A DNA stretch of 64,000 nt from positions 1,116,001 to 1,180,000 of the forward strand of contig CP126199.1 of the NCBI GenBank assembly GCA_030272155.1. The letters are read 5' to 3'. Numbering within the stretch: position 1 is the stretch's first letter; each line of letters starts with the position of its first letter. Both the position numbers and the translations under genes were made by a program. The notes under the pieces were generated by a model. The model was not told the DNA's origin. It saw only the letters and a program-made list of their open reading frames with translations, and ran no database searches. Below, in pieces: positions 11,401 through 20,118 of the stretch. Origin of the DNA: Tetradesmus obliquus. Taxonomy: Eukaryota; Chlorophyta; Chlorophyceae; Sphaeropleales; Scenedesmaceae.

Positions 11401-12341
11401 CCTCCTCGCCAGCGACCTGTGTGCTGTGCTTCGGGTGCTACAAGTAATCACCGCTGTCTGCCGCTGCGCCTGGGTGCTGTGTGGGTGCTGCATGTGTCTG
11501 CTCCTTGCGCAGATCGCGGGCAACACCAGCGCGGCGTGCTTCGTGTGGTTTGCCGGGCTGCTGTTCTGGCCGTACTTCCTGATGCAGACCGGGGTGGGCT
11601 ACTTCCGTGTGTACGCGATGCTCAACGGCCTGGCGGGCAGCAAGAAGAGCGGCACCTGGAAGGTGGGCGGCGCGGGGTCTCATATTAGTGTTAGTCTGTG
11701 TGTGCATGCAGTGCTGCCATGTTTCATGGTGTGCATGGGTTTGGCTTGCATGTGTCAAGGGCCGCATGCTGCATGGGACTGCCGGGTGCTGTGGGCGCAG
11801 CTGAGATGGTGGCCAGCTGTACTGATATTGCTTGCAGGATTGCATACAGTAGCGGGTAGCTCTTTGTGCTGCGGCTGCCTGCCTGCTGCTGCCGCTTAAT
11901 GTTGCACCTGACACCATCCCTGATGCCGCTCGCCGGCTCTGCTGCTAATGCATTGCTTTTCTGCTCTGCCCGTCCTACACACTGCACATGTTGCCAGGTC
12001 ATCAAGAAGTTTGGCTGCTTGTGCTGCGGCTGCCTGCCTGCTGCTGCCGCTTGCTTTTGCACCTGACACCATCCCTTACGTCGCTGCGCCGGCTCTGCTG
12101 CTGTTACATGGCTGCGCACATCGTGCACTGCACATGTTGCCAGGTCACCAAGAAGTTTGGCAAGGGCGGCCTGGGCAACCGCGTGTACCACAAGCCCTAC
12201 ATGCTGGAGCTGGTCATGGCGCTGCTGTTCTTTGGGTATGCGTTTGCTGCGGTGTGGCACGGCGTTTACCTGCTGGGCAGCTTCTGCTGGGTGATGGCCT
12301 GGACCTTTGTCATGATCAGCTTCGGGGAGTACCTCTTTTGA
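7594..12341 (+). CDS. CslA/CslC-like GT2 beta-glycan synthase with polyQ insert
   Basis: Ten exons close in phase to 740 aa: 7594-8580, 8975-9064, 9222-9380, 9598-9752, 9914-10114, 10275-10383, 10678-10748, 10962-11064, 11513-11662, 12144-12341. It resembles plant CslA (glucomannan 4-beta-mannosyltransferase) and CslC (xyloglucan glucan synthase), Golgi membrane enzymes using GDP-mannose or UDP-glucose. Visible are an N-terminal membrane span, VVLVQLPMYNEE, the first Asp in ACDDSTRED, DADF, the third Asp in STVEDMDLSLRA, and QQYRWNSGP as the Q-x-x-R-W motif, followed by C-terminal membrane spans (ICLVCPAIVIWL; VMALLFFGYAFAAVWHGVYL). Exon 1 carries about 300 residues between the first span and the catalytic core with three polyQ runs, far longer than in land-plant relatives. 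It is divergent from the GH5 gene, which fits wall polysaccharide turnover. Mannan versus glucan cannot be decided. Confidence 0.9.
8116..8420 (+). repeat. Three in-frame CAG (polyglutamine) runs in GT2 exon 1
   Basis: CAG runs at 8116-8160, about 8293-8325 and about 8365-8420 encode roughly 15, 11 and 19 Gln in the reading frame that leads into the catalytic domain. The frame stays open through all three, so they are coding rather than intronic. Confidence 0.9.
9494..9533 (+). repeat. 20-bp tandem repeat, two copies, in GT2 intron 3
   Basis: The unit 'gaacgcgacgagcatggaaa' is repeated head to tail with near identity. Confidence 0.8.
11056..11270 (+). repeat. Exon echo: duplicated donor region, GT2 intron 8
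   Basis: A unit of about 110 bp starting with the exon end and donor ('cttcctggtgagc') followed by 'cagccttgc(a/g)catg' and 'tggcagcaatgca' occurs at 11056-11163 and again at 11166-11270. The first copy holds the real donor after 11064; the second is a decoy. Confidence 0.75.
11868..12165 (+). repeat. Exon echo: duplicated acceptor region, GT2 intron 9
   Basis: A unit of about 148 bp ('tgctgcggctgcctgcctgc' ... 'cacatgttgccaggtca') occurs at 11868-12015 and 12018-12165. Both end with an acceptor and the start of a Val-(Ile/Thr)-Lys-Lys-Phe-Gly exon. Only the second continues as the true last exon. Confidence 0.85.
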
Positions 12342-14006
12342 GCCGGTTGAATTGATGTGATCTGATCAGGAAGGTGGTGGGTGCGTGGGCCCAGTTGTCG
12401 TTTGTTTTGGACATAGGAGGTGGCAGAGTTTGTTTTGTGAGGCGCTGCTTGTCTGCAACTAGCTGGCATAGAGGTATGTGCGCTCGAAGCTGATCGTGGG
12501 GTGTGTGCTGTTCCAGCCTCAGCCGGTGCACCGCCAGGCGCAGACGCAGGCACAGGAGCAGGAGCAGGAGCAGGAGCACGAGCAGGGAAAAACAGACATG
12601 GCATTGATGGGAATCAGTTGTCTGCAGGTGCACTTGGAGGTGCTGTACATGCATGGTGTGTGCTTTTGGCTGTTTGGGCGTAAGTGTTTGCTGAGTGACG
12701 GTTTTGGATGCTGTTTGGGTGCAGTGAAAGCAGCAAACGCCAATCTGTGTCCGAGCAGCGAGTACAGTGACATGACGGGAGTATGCTGCAGCCTAGTGAC
12801 TGGGCGCAGCATGTTTGTGTCGAGCTTCAGCTGGCTTCTCTAACCTGCTTGTGTGAATAGGGTCACCACATGTTTCACATGTCTTGATACAATTACAGCG
12901 CATAGTTTGCAAATGGTATCAAGCCTCATGTCGCATCCGCCTGAGATGCGTGTTCTTGTTGGTGTCTAGTATTGGAACTATGTTCTGGTGACAACACTGT
13001 TCTGGCGACACTGACTGCCAGTGCACTAGCAGCACCTGGGAAGTGGCATTCGGATGCAATGGCAGCCTTCGCACGACATGAGCATAGCCTGCTAGGACGT
13101 GCCCCGGTTGCAGGATTGATGTTCAATCCCAACTCAAATGACCGTCAGTGACTGGGAAGGCGGCTCCTGTTCCACGTGTGCCCTGCACGGCTGGCACTGG
13201 TGCAGCCTCAGGCGGCCTGCGGCAGGCGGCCTGCGCACTGTGGCCAGGCTGTACATGTACCATTGCCAGGCTGTACAGGGCCCTGCTGTACAGAGCAAAT
13301 GGACTTTAAGATGCTGGCGTGCCATCTTGCGAGGGAGACACAGTGGATGGATGGAATAAGCCACTCAGTGACTGCTTCAAGCAGTGAAGTTCACAGCGGT
13401 CCAGCCATGCTCAAACAGCCGTGGCAGCCAGCAACCACACCTTGCAGCCGACACCCTTGACAATGGCATAGGATGCCGTTTGTGGGGGACTCAGATACGT
13501 TACATGTCACATGCATCGAGCAGGCGCCACGTCTGTCACATTTGGTCAGCTGAAGGCCAAGGTTCCGCTGGCAGGTGAATTCATCGCCGCGCCACAACAT
13601 CTCCGCCTCATCCACTTCATGCCAGGGGGACAGTGCGTGGCGAGCGGCACTGCCCCCGCCATCACAACTGCATCTCGCTCGCCATTCCCGCTTCACCACC
13701 ATCCACAGCAGCACCATGCCGGGTGCGCTCACAAGCCAATAATTATCTAAGGATAGTTTGATAGTGTTGGTATTGACGAATCGTGCTATCTGTGCAGTGT
13801 CCACCAGATGGAGCACGACATCATCGCTCACTTCCGTGCTGGGCACAGTCGTGCTTGCAACGCTTCTGGTAGACAAGGGTGGGTGATCGTAATCTGTTAG
13901 AGCTGTGCGTAGGGCAGCAACTTGCGCGCGGAGCAGCAAGGTTGCTGCAGTGTGCTACAGCTGACAGGTGTGCACTTGCAACCCTCCTGCTCCTCGTCCA
14001 ATTCAG
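12342..14006. other. Intergenic: 3' flank of GT2 gene and 5' region of next gene
   Basis: The first part is G/T-rich on + and fits a 3' UTR. An uninterrupted frame of 182 codons on the minus strand (13391-13939) has no recognised family. On the + strand, a phase-compatible upstream exon of the next gene may end at 13722 ('ATGCCG G' before GTGCGC). These compete for the same DNA and neither is secure. Confidence 0.4.
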
Positions 14007-15583
14007 GCGTGCTTAAGCTGCCCATGCCTCACCCAGCCCACGATTCATACATTCACCAATGGCCCAAAGAGGCTCCGTTCTTGCCGACACCACCAGATGT
14101 GAGCTGACCAAGGGTAGCAGCAGCAGCATCAAAGCAACAGCAACAGCAGCATCAATGCATCATCAAGGCTGGCGGCAAACCTGCAGCAAGTGGCCTCACA
14201 CGTAATGAGTAAATGCCTTCAAGGCACTATGGATTTGAAGTCCAGCACACCACAGTATCAGCAGGATGTTTGCTGGCAGGGCAGTCGTGGTGCAACACTC
14301 TTCTTGCCTCGCAGTCACTGTGTGACTCTAGGGGTATGCAGCAATGCAGCACGCTGGCGAGTACAGCAGCAGCTGCTGTTGATGTCGACTTCAGCACCAA
14401 GCATTGTACGTTGTGTTTCAGTTGCCACCATTGCAGCTGCTAAGCAAGGCATCTTGCAGGATACTGCAGCTAGGCACCTGGCTCCAGACATGTAGATGTG
14501 TATATCGCACAAGCACCTTACTTGCTGCTTTTCCATGCAGGCCTCGATGCGGAACAGCCTGCTGCAGCAATATGCAGTCAGGCTGTTTGAGGGGCAGCTG
14601 CACAACGTAGGTGAGTACACTGCCAGCACTTCAGGTGCAGCTGAAAGCTTCATCAAGCACTTCTTTGTGAGAAAGCAGTGAGGCCAGCAGCTGGTGTGGA
14701 TACATGTGCTGGGAACAGCTGGTTCAGTGTAGCCGTGCAGCTGAAGACTTGCAGTTTCCTACAGTGCCCTGTGCTGCAGCAGCCCCACGTTGACACCGTA
14801 AACTTAATGTACACGTGTAAACGCCCATACATGTATACACACGTCATTGCTGCTGCTGCTGCTGCTGCTGCTGCTCCTGCTGCAGAGACGGTGACAGTTG
14901 AGGCATCAACAGGCCGCTTGCTGCTGCCAGACAAGTGGGGAGATGTGCATGAGGCGCTGCGGCAGGCTGACGGGTCTTACCAGCTCAACCCTAAACCGCT
15001 GGCACAGCTAGGCCCTGGCAGGGTTTTAGGCAGCAAGCTGGATGCAGATGGCAACCTTGTCATGTGCGATGTGCTCAAGGTGCGCAGCAGCAGCAGCAGG
15101 AGCAGCAGCAGGCGCAGCAGGTGCAACAAGTGCAGCAGCAGCAGCAGCAGCAGCAGGTGCAGCAGCAGCAGCAGCAGCAGCAGCAAGCGCAGCAGCAGCA
15201 GCCGCAGCAGCATTGGCAACCTGCATCAATAGCAGCAGCAAATGCATGCCGCTGGTGCAGCCCCTTTCGCCTCATCGGTGCCGCATCACCTGTCATCACA
15301 AAAATCTGCCTGTTGATCAACATCACTTCATGCAGGGCCTGCTGCGCCTCAACACGAGCAGCGGAGCCGTGCAGCAGCTGGCCTCACGCATCAGCACCAG
15401 CTCAGCAGAGGGGCCAGGAGAGCCCATCTTCTACGCAAATGGCTTGGATATTGCCCCCAATGGATCCATCTACTTCAGCTCGTCGACAGACATCCTGCCT
15501 GCTAGGGCGCGCAGCGGGAGCTATGACACAGGGTTTGCGTGGGTGCTGAACAGCTTCAGGGGCCTGCCTGCGTGAGTTGTTTT

Positions 15584-15628
<45 letters not shown>

Positions 15629-15718
15629 CCTTGTGCAGCTGATGTTTCAGGCTTGCTATGACACAGGGTTGGCGTGGGCGCTGAATAGCTTCAGGGGCCT
15701 GCCTGCGTGAGTTGTTTT

Positions 15719-15761
<43 letters not shown>

Positions 15762-15853
15762 CACCTTGTGCAGCTGATGGTTTAGGCTTGTTATGACATG
15801 AGGTTTGCGTGGGCGCTGAACAGCCTCCAGGGCCTGCCTGCGTGAGTTGTTTT

Positions 15854-15897
<44 letters not shown>

Positions 15898-15997
15898 TCG
15901 TGCAGCTGAGGTTCTAGGCTTGCTACCATGCCGTCTTTTCCTGAGAGGCAGCTGGCTCGCCTGCTGCCAGCCAACCCTTGAAGGTGGCAGGGCTGTT

Positions 15998-16029
<32 letters not shown>

Positions 16030-16623
16030 ATAGGACCAGCTGCAGCTTGGGTAGTCTATTGAGTTGCTGAGGCATTCATGCTGGCAGTGTCGGGCTGCTG
16101 TGCAGTAGCATTGCGTTGGTTGGCCATGCACAGTGTGCTTGCTGCCGTCAGGCTTCTTCTGCAATCAGCAGCAGTCGTTATCTTCAATATCTAGTCAAAA
16201 CATCTCTGCATGTGTCTGCTCTGCTCTGTTGTGCTGCAGCGGCCGTGTGCTGGTGTATCACCCCCACACACAGCAGACACGCGTGGTGGCCTCAGGCTTC
16301 TATTACTCGGATGGCGTGCTGGTTGCTGATGATGGCTCGCATCTGCTGGTGGTGGAAACAGATGCGCTGCGTGTAATGAAAGTGTGGCTGAAAGGAGACA
16401 AGGTGAGGAACAGTCCTGTAGGTGCGGCAGCAATAGCAGCAGCAGTGGTGATAATGCACTACGTGTGATGACAGTGTGGCTGGCTGGGGAGAAGGTGTGT
16501 GTGTAGCAGCAGCAGCAGTGGTGATGGTGATGGTGATGGTGATGGTGGTGGTGATGGTGGTGTTGGTGGTGTACTGTGCATTGTGGAATTGTGGCTGGCT
16601 GGGGACAAGGTGGGTGTGTTGTG

Positions 16624-16679
<56 letters not shown>

Positions 16680-17234
16680 GGTGGTGGTGGTGGTGGTGGT
16701 GGTGGTGGTGGTGGAGACAGAGACTGACGCGCTGCGCGTGATGAACGTGTGGCTGGCCGGGGACAAGGTGAGGAACAGTGCTGTAGGTGCGGCAGCAGCA
16801 GCAGCAGCAGCAGCAGCAGTGGTGGCGATGCACTGCGCGTGTTGAAAATGGGGCTGGCTGCGGACAGGGTGGGTGTGTTGTAGCAGCAGCGGCAGCAGCA
16901 GCGGCCGGCCACCATGGTGGCAGCAGCAGCAGTGGTGGCAGCAGCAACAGCATGGGTGATTACGTGAATTCTTGTCACAGCTCAATGGCCCCACGGGTAC
17001 CCTGCCGGACCCTCGGGTACGGTAGGGATGGTAGGAGGCGTGGAGGCGCATGAGGTATCCTCATCGCCACACACGTCCCCATCCTTAACTTACGCGGGTG
17101 TGAAGTGTGAACACACCACGCGTAGCTCATTCAATCATTCATTCACAGTTCAAAGGGGCGAGTCTCACCAGGGGCACCTGCCTTCTACATGTGGTTCATC
17201 GGCACGATTGCGTCATGTGTATCGGCCGCAACAT

Positions 17235-17270
<36 letters not shown>

Positions 17271-18494
17271 AGGCTGGTCAGCGGGAGGTGCTGGTTGGGT
17301 CCCTCCCGGGGCTGCCTGCCGGTCTGTCTAGAGCCTCTGACGGCAACTACTGGGTCAGCATGACAGTGCCCGTGCCGCCAATCAGCAAGTGAGCCTGTAG
17401 CATACTGTCTGTTGGTAGTGTTGGTGCGGTGGAGAACCAGTGTCCTGTCATGCATTCGCGGTGCCCTTCGTCCCTCGTTGCACTTTGTGGCTGCGACAGC
17501 GGGCGATACCCAAAGGGGAACGGCCAACCCGCTGGTGATGCGTTACAGCGCCTGTTTACAACGGGCTTAAATTGCAAGTCACTGCTGGCGGTGCCCTGGC
17601 AGGGCGCGTGGAGTGCAATTTGGTCTTGCATGGCAACAGATGCAGCAGCCTAGACTGCCATGTCTGAACGCATGTACTTGGTGGTATGCATGCCTCCTCT
17701 GCTCCAGCTGTTGTTTTGCACTCTATCTGATCCCCCTGCTGTGCTGCATGCTGTCTGTGTTGTGCTTTCGTATCGCTGCCCACTTTCTCATTGTCGTGCC
17801 TGGTATGTCTAAAAGGCTGCTTTGCGTGCTGCACGCTTGTAATGTGCCACCAGGTACCTGGGCTCTGTGCTGCTGCGGGCGCTGATCGCGTGGTCGCCAC
17901 GAAGCTGGCGGCCGCCGGTCAAAGTGTGGGGCGCTGTGCTCAAGGTGGGTGCGCTGTGCAAACACAAGTGCCAGCCATCTGATGACCTTTGTGTCTTTTC
18001 TTGTGTTTGTGTTGAGTGATGTTGCTGAGGCGCCAGTCAAGGTGTGGGGCGCGGTGCTCAAGGTGAGGGCGGGGTGACAGCACTAGAGCATGCTGAAACG
18101 CTAACTTGCGCGCGAATGCTAACCGCCCGTGGCTGGGCCTAAAAAGCTTGCGACTATGTCCCGTGGCTGGGGATAAACAGCAACTGGAATTGACGGACTT
18201 GCGCGGGTGGTTTCGATCGCCCAAACAACGAAGGAAAGACTGGGTGCAATTATTTACTATCCCCCATGAGCGGAATAGCGGCTCGCTGGGCTAGTGCCTG
18301 GGGTCGGGTTTAGTCCCGAAAGTGTATTGTATTGTATTGTAAATGCCGAAGTGCCACCCTACGTGTGTTTGTAGAGCAACATGCTGCGTACTGTCTGGGT
18401 ATTGCTGCCTCAGCAATCGTAGCTTGCAGAGTGGGCAAGTGAACCCCTCCTTGCGGCTGGCAGCTGATAATCCTGCTGATGGTGGTGTGCTGTG

Positions 18495-18537
<43 letters not shown>

Positions 18538-19343
18538 TGTCTCCTGAGGGCCGTATCCTGCAGCTGCTGCTTGACCCCACAGGGGCGCGCGTTGCCACGG
18601 CAAGCGCTGCAACGGAGCACAACGGGCGGCTCTTCCTTGGGAGCATCATGGGAGGTGAGGTGGCATGCTGCTGCTGCTGGTAGGAGGCGTAGAGGCGCAT
18701 GAGGCATCCTCATCGCCACACACGTTCACTTCCTCAACTTACGTGTGAAATGTGAACACACCACGCGTAGCTCATTCATTTACTCATTCATTCACTCACT
18801 CAATCATCATGCTGCTGCTGAGCAGCAGGTGCAAGAATGACTGTGCATGCAAGAATGATAGGTTGCTGGCAGGAGCTTGAAATGTGCTGCTGTGTCTAAT
18901 GTTAGCAGCCCTGCAGGACATCTTCTTCTTGCTGCCAAAGTTGTATGACATTGGATGCAGCACGCATTCTGCACAGGCACTGTGCTCTGGCAGCGGCAAT
19001 GTGCCTTCGCTGCTGCTGCCGTTTGTTGGTGTGTTGGCTTTGTGCCAGTTTCCTGAGCTATGGGAGCACCTGTGCATTGATGCCACAAGCGCAGGCTGAA
19101 AATGATGACATCAACATCATAGTCAAATCTTGACAAAAAGCGTATGCTGCTGTTGTACATGTCGCAGGTCCTTTCATCAGCTATGTCGACTTGCAGGATA
19201 TTGAGCAGCACCTTGCAGGAAAGGGCACGACGCATGACGCTGCTGCCAATGCCACTGACTGGCAAGCGGTAGGCGGCTGGAGCCTCCATGAGCAGAGTGA
19301 CCTGTGGGACCAGAATGCAGGTGGCAGGGCGAGAAGGCTGTGA
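14007..19343 (+). CDS. Strictosidine-synthase-like (APMAP/SSL) six-blade propeller protein, 5' end unresolved
   Basis: Nine exons join in phase: 14007-14098, 14541-14610, 14885-15079, 15336-15571, 16240-16402, 17273-17388, 17854-17944, 18537-18654, 19168-19343. Landmarks of the family in order: VRLFEGQLHNVETV, GPGRVLGSKLDADGNLVMCD, GLLRLNTSSG, FYANGLDIAPNGSIYFSS, GRVLVYHPHT, GFYYSDGVLVADDGSHLLVV, LPGLPAGLSRASDGNYWVSM, VSPEGRILQLLLDPTG, and a C-terminal LFLGSIMGGPFISYVD. Such proteins in plants and animals are usually anchored by one N-terminal span and sit in the secretory pathway; most SSLs lack the alkaloid-forming activity and their substrates are poorly known. No N-terminal span is in these exons, so an upstream exon must be missing from the model. 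Introns contain many tandem echoes of exon ends. Confidence 0.8.
15521..15920 (+). repeat. Exon echo x3 in SSL-like gene, with CAG runs
   Basis: A unit of about 130 bp holds the end of exon 15336-15571 ('ggcctgcctgcgtgagttgt'), then a CAG run of 12-15 units, then 'cttgtgcagctga'. It occurs from about 15521, 15654 and 15790. Copies 2 and 3 repeat the donor but are out of use because the true donor is the first. Confidence 0.9.
16355..16880 (+). repeat. Exon echo x5 in SSL-like gene, with GTG/CAG runs
   Basis: The end of exon 16240-16402 ('gtgtggctgaaaggagacaa' plus donor) is echoed near 16455-16497, 16588-16612, 16722-16770 and 16845-16872, separated by CAG and GTG/GGT microsatellites. The copy at 16722-16770 is closest to the original. 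Confidence 0.85.
17030..17146 (+). repeat. Interspersed repeat, copy 1
   Basis: 'gtaggaggcgtggaggcgca' through 'accacgcgtagctcattca' recurs at 18679-18806 in a different intron of the same gene, ending in ATTC-rich sequence. The family is unknown. Confidence 0.75.
18030..18066 (+). repeat. Exon echo in SSL-like gene
   Basis: Repeats the last part of exon 17854-17944 (Pro-Val-Lys-Val-Trp-Gly-Ala-Val-Leu-Lys) including its donor, about 120 bp downstream. Either donor would keep the residues, but only the first copy is joined to the exon's upstream codons. Confidence 0.75.
18222..18345 (+). mobile_element. SINE-like element, copy A
   Basis: A segment with 'gactgggtgca', 'catgagcggaatagcggctc', 'gctgggctagtgcctggggt' and a B-box-like 'gggtttagtcccg' ends in a (TATTG)n tail. 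It matches, in reverse orientation, 36890-37016 and part of 40960-41045. The internal boxes and simple tail resemble a tRNA-derived SINE; this class is inferred. Confidence 0.5.
18679..18806 (+). repeat. Interspersed repeat, copy 2
   Basis: Second copy of the 17030-17146 repeat, here inside the intron after exon 18537-18654, followed by an ATTC/ACTC microsatellite. Confidence 0.75.
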
Positions 19344-20118
19344 AAACAGCGCTGTACATAGTGTGTATGTTTTATAACATGTTATCTGCTTGCAACCATG
19401 ATTGGTGTTGCGCTGCGATTGTATGGCTGCAACTTGGGTTGGAGGCTGGTGTGCATGCCCGGGAACAAGCAGCTGCACAGTATTGTACATATACTTGGCT
19501 CTTTGCTGACTGTTGCAGGTGAATTTGGCACTGGACCATGCATGCACAGGGCATAATTTTGCAGCGTAGCGGGTGGGGTGTGTGACAACAGCTGCAACAA
19601 TTGCTGCTTATTGGACAGAGTGCAGAGAATGTGTAGGTCGGGTGCGTGCATACGATTTATTGCTTTACAGCTGTTGGAATCATCAGTGGCTGCTTGGAGG
19701 CTCTGCAAGTACCTCTCATGTGCCACTCATCAGTGATGAGGCGGCCTCCAGTCACTGGACAGTCAGTCAGTCAGTCAATGACAAGAGTGGCGCGTTGCAG
19801 TGGGATGGTTGAGAGCACGTCATGTAACGCCTTTCATGCGATGTTCAAGGGGCTTCTGGAAATCCCACTTCGCTAATTGCTGCACCTCCTGCAGGGATGC
19901 CCGTCTGGGGCGAATGTCAGGGGTAGGGGTACAGACCAAACCCTAAACACCCTGTTTGGCGTAAACTCTGGACTTCATATTTGCTGCCTGCATAGAACCC
20001 AATTTCACTGACATGTTTTGCATGTGAATGCCGTCGATCGATACGAACACGCCCGAGTGCCTTCAAACCGACACGCTAACGCCACTCGTCACCTCAAGCG
20101 GCAAAAGTTATTGACCCA
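19344..20118. other. Intergenic between SSL-like gene and unknown acidic-protein gene
   Basis: Contains the SSL-like 3' UTR and the start region of the next rightward gene. No coding exon is supported. Confidence 0.5.

Noticed and set aside
13105-13135. T-loop-like 'gatgttcaatccc'
   Set aside because: The flanking sequence does not fold as a tRNA cloverleaf.
13391-13939. 182-codon minus-strand frame
   Set aside because: Competes with a possible + strand first exon of the SSL-like gene; without homology neither can be preferred, so it is only noted in the intergenic entry.
15521-15920. CRISPR-like regular repeats
   Set aside because: Units are exon ends with triplet runs and differ in content; the genome is eukaryotic.
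16191-17051. 286-codon open frame on the minus strand rich in Thr, Ser, Pro and His
   Set aside because: Antisense shadow of GTG/CAG microsatellites and exon echoes in the SSL-like gene.
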